Of a stretch of 64,000 bases of DNA, positions 1 to 9,369 are shown one piece after another. Made by a program: the position numbers and the translations under genes. How positions within the stretch are numbered: position 1 is the first letter of the stretch; the number at the start of each line of letters is the position of its first letter. The stretch spans positions 868,001-932,000 of the forward strand of contig JAHDVF020000136.1 of assembly GCA_022606425.2 (NCBI GenBank), written 5' to 3'. The DNA comes from Lepidostoma basale (lineage: Eukaryota; Arthropoda; Insecta; Trichoptera; Lepidostomatidae). Under the pieces are notes generated by a model. That model did no database searches, was not told where the DNA came from, and worked only from the letters and a program-made list of their open reading frames with translations.

Positions 1-150
1 GGAGGCGCCGAAGAAGATACTGGAACCAGCATGTCTAGCGTATACAAGAAAATAGGATCCCAAAGGTAGCCCAAGAGAGTCTGTCGGAAGATTGCCGACC
101 ACGTGGTCGATGACAGGTTATCAGATCTATAATTAGAAGAAGAAGACAAT
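1..150 (+). pseudogene. LINE-B-like 3' end fragment
   Basis: A reading frame with stops resembles RRRYWNQHV...NRIP, matching the C-terminal part of the LINE-B copy near 46.2 kb (RRRYWHQHVERM, NRIPHIALH). The piece ends in an AGAAGAAGAAG tail, as other LINE-B copies do. It is cut by the window edge and is dead retrotransposon debris. Confidence 0.5.
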
Positions 151-1240
151 AACTATTCGAACTTTTTTAAAGTTGTATGAAAATGTTACAAATAGACAGA
201 ATTATGTTTCTCGGGGTCTTAGGATTGTCTATATTATCATCTTCGACTAACGTTTCGTAGATTACAACTTCCCTGAAGATGGAATCTGCAACGAACTCTG
301 AAAAGCGGCGCCAGTCGAAGAGGATACTACGAGACACGGCAATATACCAAATACCAAAAAACGAATGTGAAACGTATTTAAAATGACTTTAAAAATTCAT
401 ACCCTGTATTTTACAATATAAATTACAATGTGTGGTGCAATTGTTAAATATTCTTTTTACTAACTTATTTGTCAAAAACTTCAGCACATAAGTTTGTACA
501 ATGTAAGAATATTATAAATAGAAAATTGACTATGAAAGCTATTAAAAAATAAGGACAGCAAATTGTCTATAGACAATAATTTCTTATGCAAATTTAGAAT
601 GCATTCGGCATTGTTTGACTGTCAAGCCGGTAGCCGGTGATTATTGGCGGTAATAATTCTCCACGCCGCCGATTGCCCAATGACCAATGACCGATGCCTG
701 TCGGCTATTTTATTGCCCAATCGGGGGGGTCCGCGCTCGAAACGGAAAAACGAACAATGCGACGAATCGATTCTGAATTAGTGACGTATTCGAAATGCTC
801 CCGAATATCGCTGATGACCGACCATTGCTAATCAAATCGCGGTCAAGATATTATTGTTTTAAATATGCGAGTTCCCATTTTCGGACGAGCCGTTATTTTA
901 ATGAGTTAGTTGTGAAATTGTTATTTCTAAAAGCAATCATTTTATTCTTTAAAACTAATGGGTGAAAACGTGTCGAAACGGGTAATTCGTAAAAGAGATT
1001 TTGTAATATAATAGGGTTACGTTTTGAAAATAGAAAATGCATATATTTAATTAAATGTATTAGGCGTATAACAAGCGTGATGAGCTTGTATAATTCAGAT
1101 GAATGGTAATAATAATTTGAATACTGTTGAAATCACGACACAGCTGGTAGATGGAAGGAAAGTGACGAAAGAATAGTTAAAAAATCAACGCAGAATAAAA
1201 TTTTGAATTTATATGAATTAAAATGCTGTTCTCATTATAT
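151..1240. other. Gene-free stretch with a GC-richer island
   Basis: No gene seen. Positions 255-300 hold a CTGAAGATGGAATCTGCAAC segment of the hammerhead-like type seen elsewhere. Positions 600-900 are GC-richer, contain several CCAAT/GCCCAAT words and resemble no repeat in the window, so this could be conserved non-coding DNA. The rest is AT-rich. Confidence 0.4.
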
Positions 1241-1242
1241 TA

Positions 1243-1356
1243 TAACTAACTAACTAACTAACTAACCATCACGCCGTCTCCCCGAAAGGGTAAGCAGAAA
1301 GAATGGACTGTCACACTTTTACTGATGCGGCACTCCATCCTTCTCTTTTCGCTCCG
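1243..1356 (-). mobile_element. SINE-R fragment (3' end)
   Basis: The reverse strand carries the SINE-R 3' half: a segment shared with the copies at 14.8 and 55.0 kb, then the RTE-A-type end TCGGGGAGACGGCGTGATGG and a (TTAG)n tail (seen here as CTAACTAACTAAC at 1245-1265). It is 5'-truncated. Confidence 0.7.
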
Positions 1357-1412
1357 TATATCTTTATATTATATAATCTGTTTATTTCGTGTTTCGAAGA
1401 TAAAGTGTCAAC

Positions 1413-1453
1413 AATGGAGTTCTAGTGCCAAGGGTTGGCACTAGAACTCCATT
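1413..1453. repeat. Perfect 19-bp palindrome, 3-nt loop
   Basis: Arms 1413-1431 and 1435-1453 are exact reverse complements around GGG. Both arms are the RTE-A segment AATGGAGTTCTAGTGCCAA, so this is a head-to-head junction of two RTE-A pieces. Confidence 0.85.
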
Positions 1454-1466
1454 GGAGCTATAAAAA

Positions 1467-1905
1467 TCAACATCATAAAAGGGTGTGCCGAAGAATTGTC
1501 ATATAACACAGCATCTTAAAAAGCTCCATTGGCTGAAATGTCCAGAAAGGATACAATACAAACTCTGTTGGACGGTTTTTAAGGCGTTGCGTGGAATGGC
1601 ACCAGCTTATATATCTGAACACTGCATCAACGAGAACCTGAATGCCAGAGAGTCTACATTGCGATCAGCTTAGTCCTCTGCGATCGGTAGATTGACTGTG
1701 CCAAAACGCTGTCCTAGTACAAACATTGGCGACCGAGCCTTCGCGGTAGCCGGCCTTTCAGCCTGGAACAATCTTCCATCAGACCTCGAGTGCATTGAGA
1801 AACAGTCAGAGTTTAGATCGAGACTAAAAACGCACAATTTTAATTTATCCTTTCATGATGTAAATGTAGATAGAATGCGTCAGGTGCAGCCCTCATACTA
1901 AATAT
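1467..1905 (+). pseudogene. L2-H: CR1/L2-like LINE, C-terminal fragment
   Basis: Two abutting frames give KLHWLKCPERIQYKLC, FKALRGMAPAYISEHC, a stop, then LTVPKRCP, GDRAFAVAGLSAWNNLP and SEFRSRLKTHNF. This is the region downstream of the reverse transcriptase in CR1/L2-type LINEs (family knowledge). An in-frame TAG near 1671 breaks the frame. It preserves the uninterrupted version of the site that carries a hAT-M insertion in the copy near 31.2-31.5 kb. Confidence 0.75.
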
Positions 1906-1971
1906 GTTTATAAACTGTTAAATTAAAAAAAAAACTTTGTTTAATGTATCACATCTGTATTTTTATTTTAC

Positions 1972-2009
1972 GCGGCAGCTGTTTCGTCAACCCATGCTGA
2001 CATCATCAG
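1972..2009 (-). ncRNA. Hammerhead-ribozyme-like motif (left arm)
   Basis: Read on the minus strand: CTGATGA, one extra T, stem GTCAGC/GTTGAC (one G-U pair), GAAA, then CAGCTGCC. Positions match the hammerhead core C3-A9, stem II and G12-A14. The expected U16.1 before the cleavage base is C here (GCC instead of GTC), which should disable this copy. Activity is not shown. Confidence 0.45.
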
Positions 2010-2169
2010 GTGTTACAATAATATATCAAATGTCAAATTTTCAAAATGTCAAAGAACTTCAAAATTATATCAAAGAAATTATTCAAATTGACATAGGAAC
2101 AAATATACATAAAGGTTCGAATAATCAAGAAAATTTGACATTTGATATATTATTGTAACACCTGATGAT

Positions 2170-2272
2170 CAGTGGCGGTACTCCTACATGTTTGCATGAC
2201 TTTCTATTTATATTACATAACATAAAAAATCGGATGGGCTTGCCTTACTGGCCAACTCTAGGCACGCCACTG
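2170..2272. mobile_element. Short hAT-M-like element (103 bp)
   Basis: It starts CAGTGGCGGTACTCC and ends GGCACGCCACTG, flanked by CTGATGAT (2162-2169) and ATGATGAT (2273-2280), an imperfect 8-bp duplication as expected for hAT elements. It interrupts the right arm of the foldback element, within the CTGATGA box of its hammerhead-like motif. Confidence 0.65.
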
Positions 2273-2310
2273 ATGATGATGTCAACATAGGTTGACGAAA
2301 CAGCTGTCGC
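2270..2310 (+). ncRNA. Hammerhead-ribozyme-like motif (right arm)
   Basis: GTCAAC (2281-2286) pairs perfectly with GTTGAC (2291-2296), followed by GAAA, the palindromic CAGCTG and TC at 2307-2308, the expected cleavage position. The upstream CTGATGA box is interrupted by the hAT-M element and reconstituted with extra GAT units. The palindrome would suit stem III formation between two RNA molecules, as described for small Penelope-associated hammerheads. Confidence 0.45.
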
Positions 2311-2382
2311 GTATAATAAAAATACAATTGTGATACATAAAACGAAGTTTTTTAATTTAACTGCTTATAAGTATCTTAGTTA

Positions 2383-3042
2383 GTAGTTGAGTTCGTGTAT
2401 TTAGGTAGTATGTTTACAAGAGATGGGCGAGTGGAGAGGGATATTGAAAGAAGGGTTGGGGCAGGCAACAAAGTGAATGGTGCACTTAAAGTTGTCATCG
2501 CAAACAAAAACCTATCAAAAAAAGCTAGAATGGCAGTGCACAATGGTGTTCTTTTACCGACCCTTATGTATGAAAGCGAAGCATGGAACTGGCAAAAGAA
2601 GGATGAAAGTAGAATAAATGCAGTTGAAATGAGATCTTTTAGAAGAATGTGTGGATCCTCTGTGTATGATAGAGTGCCGAATGAAAATATAAGAAGTGAA
2701 TGCGGTGCGAATGATGGTGTCATAAACAAAATAATGAAAGGATCATTAAGATGGTTTGGACATATTGAAAGAATGAATGAAGAAAGAATGGTAAAAAAAT
2801 TATATGTTAATGATGTAAATGGAACCAGAAATAGAGGAAGACCGAGGAAAACGTGGCACGATCAAATAAATCAAATATTGAATGTCGGCCATGTGAGGAG
2901 CCAGAGAAATCGACGCGCGTGCATGACACGATGTATGAATGTTGAGGAAGCGAGAGAAATATGTCAGGAAAGAAAGGTGTGGCAGTCCATTCTTTCTGCC
3001 TACCCCTTCGGGGAGACGGCGTGATGGTTAGTTAGTTAGTTA
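2383..3042 (+). pseudogene. RTE-A copy, 5'-truncated, open C-terminus
   Basis: An uninterrupted frame (from 2395; homology begins at about 2383) encodes YLGSMFTRDGRVERDIERRV, then LMYESEAWNWQKKDESRINA, RWFGHIERMNEERM, RGRPRKTWHDQINQIL and ends SILSAYPFGETA with a TGA at 3022-3024. The stop is followed at once by TGG(TTAG)n. This is the domain after the reverse transcriptase in RTE-like LINEs. The catalytic region is missing, so it cannot move itself. It is the best open copy of this domain in the window. Confidence 0.85.
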
Positions 3043-3044
3043 TA

Positions 3045-3125
3045 AAACGGAGCATTTTCTACAGAGCCCTTGAGATGATTTATTCATAAAAATGGCGCTG
3101 TATTATAATTATTATCATCTCGTAA
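3045..3125 (+). repeat. E-repeat copy
   Basis: GGAGCATTTTCTACAGAGCC, then CCTTGAGATGAT and AAAATGGCGCTGTA with an ATTATTATC-like end. Related copies lie near 7.1, 15.8, 21.5, 46.9 and 55.6 kb. Probably a SINE or LINE 3' end; the source is unknown. Confidence 0.55.
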
Positions 3126-3679
3126 TATCTTGTAATTTATTATAATAGTAGTCTCGGATCACATTTCTAGGATAAACTATGATTCTAAAACAATATTATT
3201 TCTTAGAAAATGTTGAACTTTGTACAGGCAACATTGAATAAAACATATTATTTGCCCGCTGCCCGAAAGTATTAATTTAGGGAAGTAAAAAAATAGGATG
3301 GGAGTGTCCGCAATATCTAGTTCCCTTCAGTAGCGAAGGGCGGAAGCGGTCACGATCTCCGATTGTTCTCCCAATAAGCGGTTTATGAACCGTTTCTCCC
3401 ACTGGGCAGATCATTATGGCATTGTGAGCCGGGCTGTTCTGCGTCAGTGCCATAATGGGGTTTAATTGCGTCGTTAAATCTGTCTGCAGTCTACAACTCA
3501 GCCATAAGATGGCGCAGCCTCGTGGTAACTTGTTGCTCATCTTCACGGCGAAGAGGAAGCGAGTATCCGGTAACATTTTCCACGGCTATTCTTCACTAAT
3601 GAAGCTTTGTGCTAGTTTTCTGCCATGGTTTCTCTTCATATCGCCGCTGTGACAAGTAATTGACTGCTGCAATCCTGCT
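3126..3679. other. Low-copy stretch, no gene
   Basis: GC-richer DNA (about 3290-3640) with no match to the repeat families in this window. Frames on both strands near 3277-3650 look accidental: no motif and atypical protein composition. Possible conserved non-coding island. Confidence 0.35.
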
Positions 3680-3745
3680 GCGTTGGTTCGGACATATGGA
3701 ACGCATGGATGGAGAAAGAATGGTTAAGAAAGTATATGCTACCTA
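3680..3745 (+). pseudogene. RTE-A fragment
   Basis: A short piece encodes LLRWFGHMERMDGERMVKKVYA, matching the middle of the RTE-A C-terminal domain, then stops. Unrelated AT-rich DNA follows up to about 4150. Confidence 0.6.
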
Positions 3746-4154
3746 ATTTTTAATTGTATCTCAATAGAGACGAAGACGTAAACTGGAAACTGAACATGGA
3801 TGATCAAGGTGTTTACAGGACTTATGACCTGTCATTGGTTGGGTTAAGCGCACGCTTTATGTAATTACAACATTCCCCATTCCACCTTTGTTATTTGTGA
3901 TCACGCATGACAAATTTTTGGAAGATGTATATATGCTTCAAAATCCATATTTATCTTCACGTGGCAGTTTCAGTCAGCCATCTATGTAGATTTGGCTGCA
4001 CTAGTGAATTTTTTCAAGAATTAACCAATACAACCGACCCACTAACGCCATCTATGGAGAATGATTTTCGGCATTTAGCAAACTACCTTATTAACACAAT
4101 GTGAAGGCTGTCGACCAACATATTGTTAGAAGCCGCTAGGAGTATTATTCCATT

Positions 4155-4606
4155 CTATATGCCAAAGAAGACCTATGTAAATGGAGCACGAAGTCGAGCT
4201 TCTTCTCTTCTCTGGTTTCAATCCTGGGATTGGTTTGCAGCAATTTCCTCCATTATTCTCTTCCATTTTTCCCTGTCTTGTGCGGCTCTTTTGAGATCTG
4301 CATATGATGAGCAGCGTACGTCCACCAACAGGTCCTCCAGGTACTCTCGGCGTGGGCGTCCCCTAGAGTTTGTCCCCTCGATCATACCCTCCATTATGGC
4401 ATGCAAGAGACCTTCTTGACGTATTACGAGTCGAGCTAGACCGAGGTAAACATGGCATGACCAAATAAATCAAATTTTAAAGGTTGGCCATGTTAGAAGT
4501 CGGAAGAATCGACGTGCGTATACCATATGACTCGTTGTATGAATGTGGAGAATTCTAGAGAGGTGTGTCAGGATAGAGTTGTGTGGCGGTCAATTCTCTC
4601 TGTCTA
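4155..4606 (+). pseudogene. RTE-A copy split by LINE-F
   Basis: The left part ends in VNGARSRA (to 4200). The right part resumes with ARPR, HDQINQIL-like and CMNVE...VCQDRVVWRSILS (4429-4606). The gap is filled by an antisense LINE-F piece flanked by AGTCGAGCT repeats. The 3' TTAG tail is lost after 4606. Confidence 0.7.
4201..4428 (-). mobile_element. LINE-F 3' fragment inserted in RTE-A
   Basis: The minus strand encodes HAIMEGMIEGTNSRGRPRR, then SYADLKRAAQDREKWKRIM and EEIAANQSQD before a GAAGAGAAGAA-type end. This is the C-terminal tail of an RTE-like LINE. The flanks AGTCGAGCT at 4192-4200 and 4429-4437 look like the target-site duplication. A shorter relative lies at 60.4 kb. Confidence 0.75.
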
Positions 4607-4984
4607 CTGTTTGCTGTTGTTGTTGTTCAAACCAATATGTATTTTTTCCCATCGTCTGAATTCTGAACTCTCCGAGATTGGGTCCGTAACGCAGACATAT
4701 GAAAAACTTGCGAAATAGAGGAAATCGTTGGGTGGAGTAGATCTAGAAGAGAGACCATGTAACCAGAATGGATTGTGACAGACTCACACATTCGGCCGCT
4801 TACGAAATCCCCTCTGGATACCCTCCACCTGGATGACCACCTAAAAAATGGAGGAACAGTTGGACCTTATCATCGTCAGATCTTTTACAAGTAAAATAAG
4901 GTGATTAAAACAGTATGATTTTTTTGTCTCCCAACTGATAATGTTTGTGAAAATAGCAATTAATCTACAGGATTACACGGTTCT
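4607..4984. other. No gene seen
   Basis: Low-copy DNA. Positions 4740-4860 faintly resemble LINE-B debris on the plus strand (GGTGGAGTAGATC..., GATGACCACC), too decayed to call. Confidence 0.3.
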
Positions 4985-5320
4985 ATCCTGATTTAACTCT
5001 CGCGCCTCTTCTACATGCACACATGGTGACATGCACGCTCGTCGATTGTTTCTACTTCGAACATGGCCGCCTTTCAGTAATTGATTAATTTGGTCATGCC
5101 ATGTCTTTCTTGGCCTTTTTCGTTTTCATCCTTCATTTTTTCATTGACACTACTTGTATATATTATATTTTTAACCATTCTTCCCTCATTGATTCGTTCC
5201 ACATATCCAAACCATCTTAGTGACCCTTTCTTCTATTTAGGACGTAATCATCCACCTTACATTCTTTTCTTACTTTTCAACATTTGGTATTCTATCATAC
5301 ATTGTTTTTCAGACATAAGG
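4985..5320 (-). pseudogene. RTE-A copy, decayed
   Basis: The minus strand matches the RTE-A 3' coding region (HDQINQ, RGRPRK, WFGYVER-like segments) with stops and frame changes. The terminal hairpin and TTAG tail are absent. Confidence 0.65.
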
Positions 5321-5591
5321 GTAGTCACTAATATTTCAAATGTCTCTTAATGAAAACTGTTCAAATTTGAATCACAGAAAAAAAACTTTGATAATAAATT
5401 TTAACACATACCTAAATTTTAACGCAAATATAATTACATGTGCCATTTCTCAGCGGTTAGACTTTCGCCCGGAAAGTGAGGGCGCGGAAGATGTCTCTAC
5501 GTGTGGTGTTACTATGATCAAATAGGCAACACCCGGCACCCCTGGAAATGACACAAAGTCGTTAAAACCTTCCAACACAATGATAAGAGAA

Positions 5592-6055
5592 ACTAACTAA
5601 CTAACTAACATCACGTCGTCTCCCCGAAGGGGTAGGCAGAAAGAATGGACTGCCACAATTTTTTCCTGACATATTTCTCTCGCTTCCTCAACATATTCAT
5701 ACATCGTGTCATGCACGCGCGTCGATTTCTTTGACTCCTCACATGGCCGACATTCAATATAATATTTGATTTATCGTGCCACGTTTTCCTCGGTCTTCCT
5801 CTATTTCTGATTGCATTTACATCGTTAACATATATTTTTTTTACCATTCTTCTTTCATTCATTCTGTCCATATGTCCAAACCATCTTAATGATCCTTTCA
5901 TTATTTTGTTCATAACACCATCATTCGCACCGCCATTCACTTCTTATATTTTCATTCGACACTCTATCATATACTGAGTATCCGCACATTCATCTAAGAG
6001 ATCTCATTTCTACTGCATTTATTCTACTTTCATCCTTCTTTTGCCAATGACAAAA
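5592..6055 (-). pseudogene. RTE-A copy
   Basis: The reverse strand runs from a (TTAG)n tail (CTAACTAACTAAC at 5592-5610) through GETT, SILSAYPF, RGRPRKTWHDKSN and RWFGHMDRMNERRM to GANDGVMNKIMKGS. The ORF of about 109 codons is preceded by frameshifted RTE-A sequence to about 6050. 5'-truncated. Confidence 0.8.
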
Positions 6056-6540
6056 GGCTATTTTCACACAAAACTGTTTGCGAAAGACACGAAGAAGATG
6101 TGAAAGGTCGCATTTTCGAGTTTTCAGTAAACAAGATTCGTAATATGGATTTCACTTCTTAGTTTATGAAATGACAATAATGGCGCGTGTGATACACCCA
6201 TTACCGTTTATACCAATGTTTCCCGGTGTCTCGACTTGTAGCTCATTACTCAATTGGCAGAAAGGAGAGTCAACGTAATTTATTACACGGGTCTCCCGCC
6301 ATTTCGATTTAGCGACACGATGTTAACAAATCGCTCTGCTGTTAATGTCGCCTGAAATGTTACACCTTTCAGCGGTGGACGCTGGCAGACCTGTCACGCG
6401 TCCAGGGATGTCAAAAAATACCGAGCGTTTTGCTAATAATCTATGGCTTACCCCGATACGCTTCCATAGAACATTAGAACATTATACGAGTAGGTACATT
6501 GCATAATTTCGATGAAATCAATACTTTTTTCCTTGTAATA
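6056..6540. other. Low-copy GC-richer island
   Basis: No repeat family or coding potential recognised. Moderately GC-rich around 6170-6420. Candidate conserved non-coding DNA. Confidence 0.35.
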
Positions 6541-6544
6541 CAAC

Positions 6545-6842
6545 ACAGATTGTTTTATTTGCCACGCTGCAGAACCAACCTGCCAATGGTTATGCCTGTG
6601 GGTAGGGCAATCTTATTGCTTAATCGGATCGCCTCGGAGGTCGACATATTTCGTGATAGTGTGAGTTGCCTCAGAGATGCAATATCAATGTTATGATTTT
6701 TTCTTATTCTTAAGCTTAATTTTAATTCTTTTAATGCTTCTCTGTTTATAATGTAATTGCAAACGATTTGGAATTGTATGTCTGTAATGTTTGTGATTAT
6801 TATCAAAATAAATGAAAATGAAATGAAATGAAATGAAAATGA
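6545..6842 (+). mobile_element. L2-D 3' end
   Basis: Encodes HRLFYLPRCRTNLPMVMPVG, RAILLLNRIASEVDIF and a stop, then an AT-rich 3' UTR ending in repeated GAAAT units. Related ends recur at 7.6, 15.4, 20.5, 22.3, 28.1, 56.8 and 58.8 kb. It is the extreme C-terminus of an L2/CR1-type LINE by family resemblance. Confidence 0.65.
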
Positions 6843-6861
6843 AACAATTGCCTACGAGCTG

Positions 6862-7010
6862 CAGCCTCCTTGCGAACGTTCCTTAAGTCCAAGCTTCTAT
6901 CTAGAAAAAACAAGCTGCGTATTTATAACACCATCATCAAGCCACTGGTGACATATGGTTCCGAGTCATGGACAATGACTCTAAAAGAACAACAAAGAAT
7001 CTACTGTTTT
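6862..7010 (+). pseudogene. RTE-like LINE fragment
   Basis: Encodes MRTFLKSKLLSRKNKLRIYN, TIIKPLVTYGSESWTMTLKE and QQRI, the segment after the reverse transcriptase core in RTE-like LINEs. Truncated on both sides and followed by an antisense L2-D tail (AAATCAAATCG). Confidence 0.65.
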
Positions 7011-7069
7011 TTTCAAATCAAATCGAATCAGTTTATTTTCTCAAAAACAGACATTTGATCAATAAAAAA

Positions 7070-7160
7070 AATATTTAATGCGCCCTTGAGATGATTACAT
7101 CATAAAAACGGCGCTTTAAAATTTACCATATTATTATTATTATTATTAATTTAAGTTTTT
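7070..7160 (+). repeat. E-repeat copy with (ATT)n tail
   Basis: GCGCCCTTGAGATGATTACA, CATAAAAACGGCGCTTTAAA and a (TTA)n tail at about 7130-7150. Close to the copies at 46.9 and 55.6 kb. Confidence 0.65.
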
Positions 7161-7191
7161 GTTTATCGAAGTAGGTACCTACTAGGTACTA

Positions 7192-7545
7192 CTACTTCCT
7201 ATGGCCATACAACTCTTGAAGAGTTTTAGCCTCCTTGATGATTTTTCGCCAAGCTCCTTGATCCTGCGCCTTTTGCTCCCAGCAGTCCGATTTGCCCAAA
7301 CTAGCCAGATCAGCCAGAACATTGTCCATTAGGCGCTGTATAGGCCTTCCTAGAGGTCTTACTCCAGTCGGTCTAAACGCGTACAGGGTCTTGATTGCTC
7401 TGGTCTCTTCGGCTCGGCATATTTGCCCAATCCATGCAAGGCGACCGGCCCTCACGGTGCTCATTGTAAGGGGCTGCTGGGTCATCGTACGGATCGATAG
7501 TCCTATGCCTCCAAGTTCCCGCTGCAACACCGGGTCTGGGTCCCA
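7192..7545 (-). pseudogene. LINE-G C-terminal fragment
   Basis: The minus-strand frame of 112 codons encodes RAGRLAWIGQICRAEETRAI, GRPIQRLMDNVLADLASL and WRKIIKEAKTLQELYGHRK. This is the post-RT tail of an RTE-like LINE (WxGHxxR followed by GRPxxRW-type motifs). A second antisense copy lies at 53.4 kb. No RT domain is present. Confidence 0.7.
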
Positions 7546-7559
7546 GGATCATTCTAAGT

Positions 7560-7848
7560 ATCCTATTCTCAAACTGGTGATACCGGTGGGGAGAGCAATC
7601 AAACAGCTGAACATGATCGCTTCGGAGATCGATGTCTTTCATATTCGTGAAAGTACGTTCAGAAGACAAATACTCTAGATTTTGGAGAGTATCTTGTATT
7701 CTTAATGTCGAACCATCTCACATGCGTTCCTGGTATTATATATATTTTTATGTTTTACCTGTTCTCGATAGATGGATGCCCATAACTATAATTGTTGTTT
7801 GTAATATCTTTTGAGAAATTAAACTGATTTGATTTGATTTGATTTATA
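7560..7848 (+). mobile_element. L2-D 3' end with (GATTT)n tail
   Basis: Encodes VIPVGRAIKQLNMIASEIDV and FHIRESTFRRQIL before a stop. The 3' UTR ends AAACTGATTTGATTTGATTT. The best-matching relative is the copy at 20.5 kb. Confidence 0.7.
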
Positions 7849-7849
7849 T

Positions 7850-8545
7850 CACAAATCATCATACATTCTTCTGGTAGTTAGTTTGTTGATTGCTAGGTAT
7901 CTTTAGCGTTAACATTATGTTATATTCAATATCCAATTCCACGACGAGATTTTAAGTAAAAAGATTAGATTTTAATAATGCCGTAAGCGAAATAAGCGTT
8001 TGGCTGTCTATCTGTTGGATGTAAAAACTCCGGATTGCACAGTTAAATTCGCGTGTTCTACGGGGGGCTGACTCCACATTCGTCGTGTGTGGTCCTCTCC
8101 CCGGCCTGCCCGAACAGAGAACAGAACAGAACAGAGCAGTATATATCAGTGTAGCGTACCACGCTCACTAGAGACTGCAGAGTGGGCCCGAGTTCTGCGG
8201 ACCACCCAGGCGGCCGCGCGGGTGGTCGGGCGCCAACCAATTAGGGGCCAACAATAATGCTGATGGGCGACGTTTTAAAATTAGAACGAATTTTGAATCG
8301 GATCGATTTGTGATCGTGTCGCTGAAAGTACCTACCTGAATAGGTGCTAACTTAGACAAAATAATTTTCACTAAGATGGGCGAATTTTTAATATAAGAAC
8401 GGATTATAGTATTAAATCGTGTGGCGCTAAAAATACCTCACTCGTTTCAAAATGGCGTCCAGAGGCGGCTGTCATTTGAAACTTGTCGCAAAGGTTATAA
8501 CAATTTTTTTTCAGGCTTTTGACCAATGTTTTTACTATTCGGATG
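7850..8545. other. Low-copy stretch with GC-rich island 8040-8260
   Basis: The strongest GC island of the first 10 kb, with GGCGGCCGCGCGGG and a TATATAT near 8140. No coding motif on either strand and no copy elsewhere in the window. It may be a conserved regulatory element. The TATA is not placed convincingly relative to an initiator. Confidence 0.35.
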
Positions 8546-8940
8546 AGTGCTATATCATCATGGATGGTTTATTTTTTATGGTGCTTCAGCAATGACCAAA
8601 CAAGTTTTGAGGACTTCCGAGATGAAGACATTAAGGACGATAGCAGGCAAGACACCGAGAGATCGCGCGAGGAACACCAGAATAAGAGAGATATGTGAAG
8701 TTGAGGATATAATAAGATGGAGCAGACAGCGAAAAAGCGACTGGCACGGTCATGCTAAAAAAAATGGACACCACCAGACTCCCATATATTGCATTGCATA
8801 ATCAGACTCACAAGACTCGTTCTCGTGGAAGACCTCCTAAAAGATGGAAGGACAGCTGGGAGTCTACCTCACAGGAGGAGCAACACTCTGGAGAACAGAC
8901 CACATAGGTCTACAACGAGGAAGAAGAACAATAAAGAAAA
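8546..8940 (+). pseudogene. LINE-B copy
   Basis: Encodes VLRTSEMKTLRTIAGKTPRD, RARNTRIREICEVEDIIRWS and RQRKSDWHGH, then frameshifts into DLLKDGRTAGSLPHRRSN and ends with a GAAGAAGAACAATAAAGAAA tail. Typical C-terminus of an insect RTE-like LINE. Several indels. Confidence 0.75.
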
Positions 8941-9365
8941 ATCAAATGACCACGCTCTCATATCTAAGTTGTACAACGCTCTGCACGCCTTCCCGTCAGC
9001 CAGCCAGCTAAAATGGTAACCTCTTCCTGAATAGTCTTCTTGACTCAGGTGCCACCGCCACAGTTCCTAACCATCGTAATCGCTCACTACTCCATTTTGC
9101 CGTTTCTAGCATCTTCCCAACCCGCTGCCATCGCTGTCGACTCCCTGATTTTCTCCAACGCCCTATACCCCACCCCTTCCCTTCCTTATCTCAACCCTAT
9201 TTGCCATATTGGTCACCACCCAAGACCATCGGCCCACACCCAAGGCCACTCTCGTCCCACTCGGTTCTGTATCCAGAACCAACCGGCCCCCACCTCACCG
9301 ATTTTTCAATAGTTTTAGAGGCTGACACATTTCAAGACTCCGGAATAATGGAATGGGTGTGGACT
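8941..9365. other. Pyrimidine-rich low-copy DNA
   Basis: C- and T-rich on the plus strand (9040-9310), giving proline/serine-rich frames without a domain. Probably non-coding or an unrecognised retroelement piece. Confidence 0.3.
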
Positions 9366-9369
9366 TATG

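Larger units (their letters stand above)
1908..2370. mobile_element. Foldback element with hammerhead-like arms
   Basis: Two long inverted arms start TTATAAAC...GTTAAATTAAAAAA on the left and end with the complement at 2370. Each arm carries a hammerhead-like core: on the minus strand at 1972-2009 and on the plus strand up to about 2308. A 103-bp hAT-M sits in the right arm. Without it the element would be about 350 bp. No protein is encoded. Confidence 0.8.

Noticed and set aside
2395..3024. Host gene of 209 codons
   Set aside because: The protein is repeated in about 40 broken copies and ends in a LINE tail; it is the RTE-A C-terminus.
3018..3042. Telomere-type repeats
   Set aside because: Insect telomeres are TTAGG; these tails are TTAG and always follow the RTE-A stop codon.
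8130..8175. Core promoter with TATATAT near 8140
   Set aside because: TCAGT follows within a few bases, not about 30, and there is no downstream gene.
9040..9312. Proline-rich protein at 9.0-9.3 kb
   Set aside because: Pyrimidine-rich DNA with shifting frames and no motif.
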